The translations under genes and the position numbers were made by a program. Under the pieces are notes generated by a model. It saw nothing but the letters and a program-made list of their open reading frames with translations, searched no databases and had not been told where the DNA came from. A DNA stretch of 14,323 bases from CAYMRB01 sp964392615 (GTDB taxonomy: Bacteria; Planctomycetota; UBA8108): contig CAYMRB010000263.1 of assembly GCA_964392615.1 (NCBI GenBank), forward strand, positions 1 through 14,323, read 5' to 3'. How positions within the stretch are numbered: position 1 is the stretch's first letter; each line of letters starts with the position of its first letter. This document shows positions 1 through 7,562 of the stretch, one piece after another.

Positions 1-126
1 GCGGCCGGGGGCCTGCGGGGTGGCGGCGGCGGGGGCGGGGCCGGTGGCGGAGGCGGTGTCGGTGGCGGTGGCGGTGTCGGAGTCGGAGTCGGAGTCGGCC
101 TCGGAGTCGCAATCGGAAGCGGAATC
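1..126. repeat. Hexamer-periodic low-complexity tract
   Basis: From about position 31 to 126 the DNA has a six-base period of degenerate units such as GGTGGC, GGTGTC and GGAGTC; GGAGTC occurs three times in a row near 79-96. The first 30 bases are G-rich. Because the period is a multiple of three, all frames tend to stay open. On the minus strand the tract would encode an Asp/Ser then Ala/Thr-rich chain in the same frame as the neighbouring lipoprotein, directly after its TGA stop. On the plus strand it would encode Ser-Glu repeats. No gene can be assigned here because the window edge cuts the tract. It is likely prone to replication slippage (inference). Confidence 0.7.
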
Positions 127-1557
127 TCAGCGTCCCCCGCTCGCCCTCCGGCGGTCGAACCAGAACTCGACTTCCCTCGCGAGAGCCTCGTGTGGGGTCG
201 GAGTCGGCGCTCCCTCGGCCGGCGCGCGCCACAGCGGCCCGATATCGCGCACCAGCTCGTCGCGGTCGAGGCCGCCGACGAGGCGCAGCCAGCGGACCGC
301 CCACACGAACAGACCGTCGTGGTCGAGCGTGCCGTCGTAACGGTCGCGGCGCGCGAGCAGCGCGAAGAGCGCGGCGCGCGAGCTGTCGTCGTCTTCGAGG
401 AGAAGCGCCTCGATCGCCGACAGCGCGAGCGTTCCGGAAGTTCCGCTTCTGTCCGCGTCGAGCAATGCGCGCGTCGCGTCGGGCCATCGCCGCAGGCCGA
501 CGCGCATGAGCTCGACCTGCAGCGAGGTGTCGGCTGTCTCGCGCCAGAGACCGGCGAGCGACGGGAGGTCGCCGCGCTGCGCGGCGACCTCGAACGCGAG
601 GACGAGCCCGAGCGCCGTGACGCCGGCAGGACGCTCCGCCGGGCGCCGCAGCGCCGCGAGGATCGCTTCCGCGCTCCCACCGACGGCGAAGCCCGCGGGC
701 GGCGCCGTGACGTCGTCGCCTGGCACCTCGAACACGGTCTCGTCCGCAGCGCCTCGCTGGCGCTCGACGATGCGATGGCTGAACTCGAGGTACCGACGCC
801 CGGCTTCGCCCGCATCCGTCAGCACGACGCCACGCGCGCGAAGCGGCATCGCATCGATCGCCCGAGCGAGCTGCCGCGCATCGTTCCGCGTCCCCCCGAG
901 GAGTGCGACCCAAAGAGCCTCGCGCTTCCAGCGCGGCGTCTCGACCGACTCTGCAGCGCCCGAAACGAACCACGCGATCCCCGGCTCGAGCGCGACGTGC
1001 GCCGAAACGAATCCTCTCGTCGATGACGGCACGACCTCGACGACTCCGTCACCGCAGAAGAACGGCGGCTCGTCGCTCGCCGCATACTCGGCGTCGCGAA
1101 CGAGGATGTCCAGCTCGTCGAGACTCGCCCGACGTCGTTCGTCGGCGACACGGTGCTCGCGCTCCCTCGCGCTCTGCCGGCGTAAGAGGCCCGAGCGCTC
1201 GGCGCGCCACACGTCACCCGTCTCGAGGTCGTAGACCGTCCGCGTACGAACGTATGTCGGTCGCTCGTCGTCCGCACCCGCCGCGGGGGGCAATGTGACA
1301 TACGAGTGCACGGCCATGCGGCCCGGACGCACCCAGACGATCTGCCGCGCGCGAAGTCGCGTATACAACCGCTCGCCTTCGAAGCCACCTCCGACGTCGA
1401 CGCCGCCGTGGCTTTCGATCTCGTACTCGTACGTCTCGATCTCGAAGCGATCGGCGGTCGCTGTCGAACGACAGGACGATGAGATCGAGACGAGACCGAG
1501 AAGCCCGACACAGACGACGAGCGTTCGCAGGTGGCGCAAACGATGACTCGATCGCAT
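127..1557 (-). CDS. Predicted lipoprotein, unknown function
   Basis: 476-residue protein that I do not recognise. I chose the ATG at 1557 because it opens with a signal-peptide-like stretch: basic residues (RSSHRLRHLR), a hydrophobic core (residues 12-25) and a Ser-rich Ser-Ser-Ser-Cys site at C29. The frame stays open upstream to 1782, but that part would overlap the divergent gene and looks non-coding. The lipobox is imperfect (Ser at -3), so lipidation is inferred. After the Cys there is a beta-rich, charged N-terminal half (about residues 35-250) containing short aromatic/acidic strands. The C-terminal half (about 260-470) is Ala/Leu/Arg-rich and looks alpha-helical, perhaps HEAT-like. 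No catalytic motif is visible. The Shine-Dalgarno signal is weak. It ends at TGA 127-129, beyond which the frame continues open into a low-complexity tract. The gene is divergent from the DUF2225-like gene. Confidence 0.72.
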   Translation of the reverse strand: MRSSHRLRHLRTLVVCVGLLGLVSISSSCRSTATADRFEIETYEYEIESHGGVDVGGGFEGERLYTRLRARQIVWVRPGRMAVHSYVTLPPAAGADDERPTYVRTRTVYDLETGDVWRAERSGLLRRQSAREREHRVADERRRASLDELDILVRDAEYAASDEPPFFCGDGVVEVVPSSTRGFVSAHVALEPGIAWFVSGAAESVETPRWKREALWVALLGGTRNDARQLARAIDAMPLRARGVVLTDAGEAGRRYLEFSHRIVERQRGAADETVFEVPGDDVTAPPAGFAVGGSAEAILAALRRPAERPAGVTALGLVLAFEVAAQRGDLPSLAGLWRETADTSLQVELMRVGLRRWPDATRALLDADRSGTSGTLALSAIEALLLEDDDSSRAALFALLARRDRYDGTLDHDGLFVWAVRWLRLVGGLDRDELVRDIGPLWRAPAEGAPTPTPHEALAREVEFWFDRRRASGGR

Positions 1558-1686
1558 GACGTCACGCGCGGCGAGCGCGCCCTCCGACGGAGCGATTCTC
1601 CAACGCGTGACCGACGGTCGGCCGAGCGCGTAACAGACAGCGTACCCGACGACGCGTCTCATTTCTCGGCGCCACAACCCGGCGAG

Positions 1687-1695
1687 TGATATAAT
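1687..1695 (+). promoter_or_regulatory. Extended -10 promoter for the DUF2225-like gene
   Basis: TGATATAAT is a perfect match to the extended -10 consensus (TGN then TATAAT at 1690-1695). No convincing -35 hexamer lies 16-18 bases upstream, which is usual for extended -10 promoters. It would give a leader of about 80 bases ahead of the ATG at 1781. It lies in the 223-base region between two divergent genes. In such GC-rich surroundings an exact TATAAT stands out. Confidence 0.55.
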
Positions 1696-1780
1696 CGCTC
1701 TCAGGTCTGATCGAATGTTCCGGTTCGAAACTACCCGCCTCGAACGAGGTGCTGGCTGAACCGAAATCTGCGAGGCCGTC

Positions 1781-2569
1781 ATGATCGTATGGTCGAGCGT
1801 CGAATCCAGCTGCCCGATGTGCCAGCAACGTATCCGCGTTCGCGAGGTCGGCGGCGGCTTCGTTCTCGGTCAGGACTCTGACCTGCTGATCCGCATGCCG
1901 GACAAGCACGTCATCGAGGCCGAGATCCACACATGCCCGCACTGTTGGTTCTCCGGCTATGCCGACGATTTCGTCGCCTCGCAGGTGACGGAGCCCATGG
2001 TCGAACGGTACTTCCGGGAGTTCGCGCACAAGCTCGCCGAAGTCGGTGAATCGGACGAGTCGCCGGACGGGGAGGACGGGGAGGACGACGACAGACGACC
2101 GTTCCCGCTGCCCCACCGCCAGTACCACTTCTCCACGCTGCTCGCGCCGCTGCTCGGCCTGCCGCCTCTGGAGTCCGGCCTACGCATGCTGAGAGCATAC
2201 TGGTGCCTGCGGCTCTCGCCTTCGACGCTGCTGGCGCCCCGTGAGCTTCGCGCTCTGCAGACACTCTACTTGCGCCAGGCGATTGCCTTCCTGCGCAAGT
2301 CGTTGCGCCGCGCGCGAAACCCCGTGCTGGTCTACCTCGTCGGGGAGCTCTGCCGCCGCAACTCGAACTTCGTGCGCGCGCAGCACTACTTCGAGCGCTT
2401 CCTGTCGAACTCGGGACCGGACTACCTCCTCCTGGCGGCGGAGAGGCTGCTCAAGCTGGCGCAAGGAGGCGATGCCGAGCACCGACGCCTGGAGGATCTC
2501 CTCTACGACGACTCGGACACGCCCAAGAGGTCGAACCGGGCGAGCAAGAAGGCCGACGGCTCGCAATAG
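1781..2569 (+). CDS. DUF2225-like zinc-ribbon protein with helical C-terminal region
   Basis: 262 residues. The N-terminus holds two CxxC knuckles, CPMC (C11, C14) and CPHC (C52, C55), separated by about 37 residues with a QDSD motif at 31-34. This is the arrangement of the DUF2225 family (PF09986), where two CPxC pairs should bind one zinc. A Glu/Asp-rich linker follows at about 88-105. The rest (about 115-240) is Leu/Arg/Ala-rich helical and TPR-like, as expected for the family; the tail is basic (KRSNRASKK). No signal peptide or membrane segment is seen, so it is probably cytoplasmic. The start has a GAGG Shine-Dalgarno motif five bases ahead of the ATG and an extended -10 promoter upstream. 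The family's function is unknown; protein-protein or nucleic-acid interaction is a guess. It is monocistronic, divergent from the lipoprotein and convergent with the 105-aa gene. Confidence 0.82.
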   Translation: MIVWSSVESSCPMCQQRIRVREVGGGFVLGQDSDLLIRMPDKHVIEAEIHTCPHCWFSGYADDFVASQVTEPMVERYFREFAHKLAEVGESDESPDGEDGEDDDRRPFPLPHRQYHFSTLLAPLLGLPPLESGLRMLRAYWCLRLSPSTLLAPRELRALQTLYLRQAIAFLRKSLRRARNPVLVYLVGELCRRNSNFVRAQHYFERFLSNSGPDYLLLAAERLLKLAQGGDAEHRRLEDLLYDDSDTPKRSNRASKKADGSQ

Positions 2570-2627
2570 GCCCGATCCGCGCAACGAAGGTCGCGGCCCG
2601 CTTCGGCTTCGCTCCCCCCCGACGATC

Positions 2628-2852
2628 GAACGCCCAGCGACGGCCGTTCGCCGCCTGACGCTCGGGCGCTCAGCGACGGCCGTCCGCGGCCGTCAGCTGC
2701 AGCGGCCCGCCCGACGCCGACGCTCGGGCGCTCAGCCGCGGCCGTCCGCGGCCGTCAGCTGCAGCGGCCCGCCACGCCCCACCCGACGCCGACGCTCGGG
2801 CGCTCAGCTGCGGCCGTCCGCGGCCGTCAGCTGCAGCGGCCCGCCACGCCCC
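2628..2852. repeat. GC-rich tandem repeat, three full units plus a partial
   Basis: Three units begin at 2657, 2719 and 2791, each with GACGCTCGGGCGCTCAG, then a GCGGCCGTCCGCGGCC block and TCAGCTGCAGCGGCCCGCC. Unit lengths are about 62, 72 and 62 bases; the second is longer by a short CACGCCCC-type insertion that the third partly shares. A degenerate partial copy lies at about 2628-2656. Each unit holds small inverted repeats (GGCCG/CGGCC around a CAGCTG/CTGCAG core). The array fills the gap between two convergent genes, so it may act as a bidirectional 3' structure (inference). There are no unique spacers, so this is not a CRISPR array. Confidence 0.85.
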
Positions 2853-2855
2853 CCG

Positions 2856-3173
2856 CTAATGCTTCGACAGCTTCTTCACCGCGTGCCGCACGTCCTGCAG
2901 GAAGCTCGCGAACGCGTTGCTGCGCTTGTCGCCGCCACCGTGCTTCGCCTTGTTGCGCGTGTTCGTCTCGACCCACAGGAACTCCTTGTGGCCCCAAGTC
3001 CCCGCGATCTCCTCGACGCGGGCCGTCAGCGTTCCCGACTCGTCGATCCACTTCATCAGGTTCGGGGCGTCGGACTTGCCGCCGAACTGGGCATCGTCCT
3101 CGGCGAACTCTTGGCTCGCGTTCTCGTAGAACGCCTTCGCTTCCTTCTTGACCAGGTCCATGTAGTCGCTCAT
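2856..3173 (-). CDS. Small charged protein of unknown function (105 aa)
   Basis: 105 residues. The frame is open far upstream, but the ATG at 3173 is chosen because the preceding stretch lies opposite the well-supported SDR gene and its Arg-rich composition looks like shadow sequence. The N-terminal third is acidic and amphipathic (SDYMDLVKKEAKAF, then EFAEDDAQF). The middle has a conserved-looking WIDESGTLTARVEEIAGTWG stretch, and the C-terminus is basic (about residues 73-105, ending KKLSKH). There is no signal peptide or membrane segment. A weak GAAG ribosome-site candidate sits about eight bases upstream; a second Met at residue 5 is an alternative start. I do not recognise the family. 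It is convergent with the DUF2225-like gene across the tandem repeat and divergent from the SDR gene. Confidence 0.7.
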   Translation of the reverse strand: MSDYMDLVKKEAKAFYENASQEFAEDDAQFGGKSDAPNLMKWIDESGTLTARVEEIAGTWGHKEFLWVETNTRNKAKHGGGDKRSNAFASFLQDVRHAVKKLSKH

Positions 3174-3425
3174 GAGTCGGTCTTCACTCTCGGCCAGGGA
3201 CTTCGGCGTCGCGTCTCGGCGCGCGATGCATCGCGCCCTCTGAGTTACCAGTTTCTCGCCCGATTGTCGATGCGGGTTTCCCGAATCTCGCGGCGCGCGT
3301 CTCGCGACGAGGAAGCCGTGGCTGCCTGGCCACGCCGGCGGTAGACTGGTCGCCCGAGACGCCGTCGGAGCCCGTCCGGATCGAGGGCCAGCATCGAAGG
3401 CTGCGAAGGAGGGAGTGGTCAGCCC

Positions 3426-4166
3426 ATGCCACGATTCGACAACCAGGTCGCCCTGATCACGGGCGCGGGATCCGGCATCGGCCGCGCCACCGCACTGCGA
3501 TTCGCCGCGGAGGGGGGCCGAGTCGCGCTCCTCGGGCGCTCGGCCGAGAAGCTCGAGGCGGTCGCCGACGAACTCGGTCGCGACCGTGCGCGCGTCTTCC
3601 CGGCGCACCACGAGGACAGCGCGGCCGTGCGCGATGTCCTCGCAGCGATCGGCAGCGAGTGGGGCCGCCTCGACTTCGTCTTCAACAACGCCGGCACCTA
3701 CCTGCCGCGCCGGGCGGCCGACACGAGCGACGCGGAATGGAACGAGGCGATCGCGTCGAACCTGACGGGCCCGTTCGTCGTGACTCGCGAGTGCCTGCCC
3801 CTCCTGCGCGCGGACGGCGGCGGCGCCATCGTCAACAACGCGTCGACTCTCGCCCTCGCGCCGATACCGGAGTCGTCGGCCTATAGCGTCGCGAAAGCCG
3901 GTCTCCTGATGCTGACCCGCGCGACGGCGCTCGAAGAGGCGCAGCACGGCGTGCGCGTGCTCGCGATCTGCCCCGGCGTCGTCGACACGCCGATTCACTC
4001 GGTGCGCGGCGAGGGGTTCATCGACGAGGCCGGCGGCCTGCACCCGCTCGGTCGCGTCGGCACGCCCGAAGAGGTCGCGACGCTGGTCCTGTTCCTCGCG
4101 TCGCGCGAATCGTCGTGGACGACCGGCGCGATCGTCACGATCGACGGCGGCATCGCGCTCGCGTGA
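3426..4166 (+). CDS. Short-chain dehydrogenase/reductase (SDR), FabG-like
   Basis: 246 residues, the usual length of a classical SDR. All core motifs are present: the Rossmann nucleotide loop TGAGSGIG (T12-G19), NNAG at 87-90, the Asn of NLTG (N112), catalytic S140, Y153 and K157 (YSVAK), and PG at 183-184 after the catalytic helix. After the second strand the sequence is GRSAEKL with Arg38, which suggests NADP(H) rather than NAD(H) (inference). It should carry out NAD(P)-dependent oxidation or reduction of a hydroxyl/carbonyl group in the cytoplasm; the substrate cannot be read from the sequence. A GGAGGGAG ribosome site lies rather far (about 12 bases) from the ATG. Its stop lies 19 bases from the stop of the convergent LOG gene. 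Confidence 0.93.
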   Translation: MPRFDNQVALITGAGSGIGRATALRFAAEGGRVALLGRSAEKLEAVADELGRDRARVFPAHHEDSAAVRDVLAAIGSEWGRLDFVFNNAGTYLPRRAADTSDAEWNEAIASNLTGPFVVTRECLPLLRADGGGAIVNNASTLALAPIPESSAYSVAKAGLLMLTRATALEEAQHGVRVLAICPGVVDTPIHSVRGEGFIDEAGGLHPLGRVGTPEEVATLVLFLASRESSWTTGAIVTIDGGIALA

Positions 4167-4185
4167 ACTGCCCCGCCCTCCGGCG

Positions 4186-5232
4186 TCACTCCCCCACCGC
4201 GTCGTTCAGCACATCGACGAGCTGCCGCAGTCGGCCGAAGCTCTTGCGATCGAACTCGAGCGCCAGGCGGTGAAGATCGAGCGTCCACGGCTCGTCCTGC
4301 TCCTCGTCGAGCGGCGCGTCGAGGCGTTCGATCTTGCCGGCGACGACAACGTCGGCGAACTCGACGTTGATGCGATCGAGAAGCTCATCGCTCACCGGTT
4401 GCTCGAGCCGAATCACGAGCCGCCGCCAGACAAACCGGCTCGAGTGGTAGTTGGAGTAGAAGCGACGGATGACCTCGACCGCGACGTCGACGCTGTCCGT
4501 GATCTCGAAGAGCGCTCGATCGTGCGGCGAAATGTATCCGCCCCCGACGAGGTGCTTCTCCACATACGCGAGCCAATCGCGCCAATACGACCCGCCGGGC
4601 CGATCGACGAAGACGAGCGGGATGAGGTGGCTCTTGCCCGTTTGCACGAGCGTCATCGACTCGAACCCCTCGTCGTGCGTCCCGAAGCCGCCCGGGAACA
4701 ACACGATGCCGTCGGCCTCCTTGACGAACATCACCTTGCGCGTGAAGAAGTACTTGAAGTGGACGAGCTTCGGGTCGTCCTGGATCACGTGGTTGGCGTC
4801 GAACTCGAACGGCAGACGGATGTTGACGCCGAAGCTGTGCGCGCGACCGGCCCCGCCCTGCGCGGCTTCCATGATCCCGGGACCGGCGCCGGTGATCACC
4901 ATGAAGCCGAGACGCGTCATGCGCGTCGCGAACTCCTTCGCCATGCCGTACTCGACCGCGTCCTCGGTCGTGCGAGCCGAGCCGAACACGGAGACCTTCC
5001 GCGTGCGGCGATACGGCGCGAACACGTGGAACGCGCGGCGCATCTCCATCAGCGCGTGGCTGAGCATCTTGAGGTCGCCGCGCTCCGCAGCGCCCGCGGC
5101 GAGCTTGCGCACGCCGTCCAGCATCTGAAGGAGCAGGTCGTCGTCCTCACCCTGGCCGAGCGCCTGCTCGAGCCGCGCCAGAACCTCTCCCGGCTGGCGC
5201 GGGTATCGACGCTTGGGCTTCTTCGGGGGCAT
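4186..5232 (-). CDS. LOG-family (TIGR00730-type) nucleotide-phosphoribohydrolase-like protein
   Basis: 348 residues from the ATG at 5232; an in-frame GTG at 5265 would add 11 residues but neither start has a good Shine-Dalgarno sequence. The Rossmann-like core shows VFGSAR (residues 82-87), ITGAGPGIMEAA (113-124), a FFTRK segment with the conserved Arg-Lys pair (165-166) and the diagnostic PGGFGTHDE (180-188). Family members cleave ribose-5-phosphate from nucleoside monophosphates; in plants this gives active cytokinins. Many bacterial proteins labelled lysine decarboxylase are really LOG. Compared with short LOG proteins (about 190-200 aa) this one has an N-terminal helical, Lys/Arg-rich extension of about 75 residues and a C-terminal extension of about 90 residues, so it belongs to a longer subgroup of unknown substrate. 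It lies 95 bases downstream of the GreA fusion on the same strand, separated by a hairpin. Confidence 0.9.
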   Translation of the reverse strand: MPPKKPKRRYPRQPGEVLARLEQALGQGEDDDLLLQMLDGVRKLAAGAAERGDLKMLSHALMEMRRAFHVFAPYRRTRKVSVFGSARTTEDAVEYGMAKEFATRMTRLGFMVITGAGPGIMEAAQGGAGRAHSFGVNIRLPFEFDANHVIQDDPKLVHFKYFFTRKVMFVKEADGIVLFPGGFGTHDEGFESMTLVQTGKSHLIPLVFVDRPGGSYWRDWLAYVEKHLVGGGYISPHDRALFEITDSVDVAVEVIRRFYSNYHSSRFVWRRLVIRLEQPVSDELLDRINVEFADVVVAGKIERLDAPLDEEQDEPWTLDLHRLALEFDRKSFGRLRQLVDVLNDAVGE

Positions 5233-5278
5233 CGCGGTCTCGCACAAGCGGTAGCGAACCGCCACTTCGCCAACGAAT

Positions 5279-5312
5279 CGTCGAAGAGCTCGGTCCGGAG
5301 CACTTCAACGGG
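5279..5312 (-). terminator. Hairpin after the GreA fusion (dispersed repeat copy A)
   Basis: In minus-strand sense this hairpin follows the stop of the GreA fusion by about 15 bases. The outer stem pairs 5279-5286 with 5303-5310 (seven of eight positions), and an inner stem pairs GCTC 5288-5291 with GAGC 5298-5301. No U-run follows, so it is not a standard intrinsic terminator; it may stabilise or partly terminate the mRNA ahead of the LOG gene. It shares CCCGTTGAAG and GTGCTCCG, in the same order, with the hairpin at 10999-11035. Confidence 0.5.
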
Positions 5313-5327
5313 TTGTCGACGAAACTG

Positions 5328-7562
5328 TCAAACGTAGTGCGAGCCGCTGGACAGAATGCGGTAGTTCCGCGTGCCGCCAGGAAGCTCGCAAACGACCTCC
5401 TCGCCCTCCTTCTGGCCGAGGAACGCTTTCCCGAGCGGCGAACGATAGTTGAGGACGCCGTCCTCCGGCGAGCCGTCCCACGGCCCGAGCACGGCGTACT
5501 CGGCCTCCTCGTTCGTCTCGAGATTGCGGACGCGGATCTGCGAGCCGATGCCGACCGTTCCGGCCTCGAGCACGGACGGCTCGATGAGCGTCGCCTTGTT
5601 GAGCTCCGCCTCGATCACATTGGCGCGCTTGGTCAGGTTGTCGCGCTCCTCGAGCGCCGACGTGTACTCGGCGTTCTCGCTCAGATCGCCGAATTCGCGC
5701 GCGATGCCGATCGCCTTGATGATCTCCGGGATCTTCACGTCGGTAATCTCGCGGAACTCCTCGCGGCGCTTCTCGAGGCCGGCGGCCGTCGTGAAGACGA
5801 GGTTCTCGTCCTCCCACGGCAGCACCTCGCCCTCCGCCGCGATGATCGGCTCGATCGTGCTGATGATCTCGAGCAGCTTCGTCGCGACCTGCGGCAGGTG
5901 GTCCTGGCTGTGGACGATGCGCTTGTGAAGCGCCACGCGCTCCTTCGACGTCATGATCTCGACGCCTTCCCGGAAGAACTCGCCCTCGTGCCAGTAGAGC
6001 AGCGACTCGACGCGGCGGAACATGTCCTTGACGGCCGCCTTGCCCTCGCGCACCTCGCGGTCGACCAGATGCTCGAGCAGGTCGACGGTGAGAACGAGCA
6101 GGCCGCGCGCGCGCCGTTCGGCGATCGGCTCGAGCGCTGGACGCTCGTCTCCGCGCAGCCGGCGATCGATGAGCCAACTGAATGCCTCGGGAGACCGACG
6201 CGGGGACGCGAAAATCTCGCCGGTCACCACACGGACGAAGTCCGCGTCGTGCTCCTCCATGAGCTCGCACGCTCGCGAACGCAAGGTATCGGAGCGACCG
6301 ACGAAGACGAGCCGCGCGACGTCCTTCCAATCGTCCGGGTGCACCTCTGCGACGACCTCGAAGACCGCGGCGAGATCCTCACCGGCCGGCAGCGCTTCGA
6401 GCGACGTGGCGACCTCGGCGATAGACAGGCTCTCGAGCACTCCGACGAGTCCACGACGCCCCTCCTCCGTCAACTCGCGGCGGCTGAGGAGCACGGCGAG
6501 CTCGAGGCGCTTGGCCGGATCCGTCGCCTTCTCGAGAAGCTCGTCGAGCGTCGCGCAGAGCTGTGGGTAGGCATGCGAGAACTTCGACGATCCGGCCTTG
6601 AGGATCTGCAGGGCGGCCTGCCGCGCGTCGCGCCAATCCGCCGAGCTCGTGGCCCGAGACAGCAGATCATCCTCGAAGCTCAGTGCCTCTTCGAGCTGCT
6701 CGACGCGATAGGGCGAGCGATCGCCGACGCGGAAAAAGCCCGACTCGCGCAACAGGCTCTTGGCCCGTGTCCACCAGCGCGTCCACGCCTTGGCCTCGAC
6801 GACGTCGGGAACGAGCCGCGCCTTGATGTCCTTCTGCGGCAGCGGATTGCCGAACTCGGCGATGACCTTGCGCACGAGTGCCGCCGGATCCTCGCCGGCA
6901 AGCCGGCGCAGCTCGTCACCGCCGCGGTAGGCGAGCGCGCGGAAGCTGTCCTCGTCGAGCACATCGAGGACCCGATCGATCGCCTCGATGGCGATGCGGT
7001 GGTCCTTCTTCATCTCGAGGTCGACGCACACTTGACCGAGCAGGGGATCGATCGACAGGACCTCGCCGACACCCCACCCCGCTTCGTGGTAGACGATGCT
7101 TCCCACGCGGAAACGGCGCAGCCGATCGAGCCGCTCCAGCGCGTCGACGGGATTCGCCGCATCGCCGACGCCGCACGCGCTGAAGTACGCGCGGTCGACG
7201 CTCGTGGGGCCGAAGTGCTCCTGGAACGCCTCGACGAACGACACGAGGACGTCGCGATTCTCCGGGAACGCGCGCACCAAGAGCTCCTGCAGGCGCAGCA
7301 GCGTCTCGGCCGGCAACCCGTCGGCCTGCTCGGCCACGGCCGGGAGGAGCAGCTCGAGAAGAGGTCCCGCGCGCCCCCGCAACCCGATGCGCAGGAGCTC
7401 GTCGGCGATCACGAGCAGCGAGTCGATCCGCATCGCGCAGACGCCCGCATCGACGATCTCGATCCAGACGTTTTCGAGCTGATCGATCTCCCGCTGTTCT
7501 ACGAGATGCCAGAGCTCGGAGAGAATCGAGTCGCTGCTCGACGCGTCCGTCAACTCGTGCAT
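5328..7562 (-). CDS. greA: Transcript-cleavage factor GreA fused to a long N-terminal helical extension
   Basis: 744 residues, against about 158 for ordinary GreA. The C-terminal portion (about 590-744) is a complete Gre factor: a coiled coil with the tip motif GDLSENAEY (625-633), where D626 and E629 match the acidic pair that co-ordinates the catalytic Mg in RNA polymerase's secondary channel, then an FKBP-like domain with SPLGKAFLG (708-716). Gre factors rescue backtracked RNA polymerase by stimulating cleavage of the 3' RNA. Residues 1 to about 585 are mostly helical, with a small beta-like segment (FRVGSIVYHEAGWGVGEV, about 151-168) resembling an RNA-polymerase-binding SH3/CarD-like fold (inference). 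Chlamydial GreA has a comparable extension of over 500 residues. The ATG at 7562 is supported by GAGGAG about five bases upstream. It heads a probable minus-strand unit with the LOG gene. No ordinary short greA is visible in the window. Confidence 0.9.
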   Translation of the reverse strand: MHELTDASSSDSILSELWHLVEQREIDQLENVWIEIVDAGVCAMRIDSLLVIADELLRIGLRGRAGPLLELLLPAVAEQADGLPAETLLRLQELLVRAFPENRDVLVSFVEAFQEHFGPTSVDRAYFSACGVGDAANPVDALERLDRLRRFRVGSIVYHEAGWGVGEVLSIDPLLGQVCVDLEMKKDHRIAIEAIDRVLDVLDEDSFRALAYRGGDELRRLAGEDPAALVRKVIAEFGNPLPQKDIKARLVPDVVEAKAWTRWWTRAKSLLRESGFFRVGDRSPYRVEQLEEALSFEDDLLSRATSSADWRDARQAALQILKAGSSKFSHAYPQLCATLDELLEKATDPAKRLELAVLLSRRELTEEGRRGLVGVLESLSIAEVATSLEALPAGEDLAAVFEVVAEVHPDDWKDVARLVFVGRSDTLRSRACELMEEHDADFVRVVTGEIFASPRRSPEAFSWLIDRRLRGDERPALEPIAERRARGLLVLTVDLLEHLVDREVREGKAAVKDMFRRVESLLYWHEGEFFREGVEIMTSKERVALHKRIVHSQDHLPQVATKLLEIISTIEPIIAAEGEVLPWEDENLVFTTAAGLEKRREEFREITDVKIPEIIKAIGIAREFGDLSENAEYTSALEERDNLTKRANVIEAELNKATLIEPSVLEAGTVGIGSQIRVRNLETNEEAEYAVLGPWDGSPEDGVLNYRSPLGKAFLGQKEGEEVVCELPGGTRNYRILSSGSHYV

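Noticed and set aside
20..340. 106-residue Ser-Glu-repeat plus-strand open frame
   Set aside because: The repeat arises from the hexamer period, and the second half is Arg/Ser-rich antisense to the lipoprotein gene; no support for translation.
190..1026. 278-residue plus-strand open frame
   Set aside because: Arg/Glu/Ala-rich shadow opposite the predicted lipoprotein; no start signal or motif.
2657..2852. Possible CRISPR array
   Set aside because: Units are contiguous with no unique spacers and no cas genes are nearby.
3174..4043. N-terminal extension of the 105-residue protein
   Set aside because: It would run antisense through the SDR gene and is Arg-rich without structure; the internal ATG at 3173 fits better.
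4270..5337. 355-residue plus-strand open frame
   Set aside because: It is antisense to the LOG gene, which carries the diagnostic PGGFGTHDE motif.
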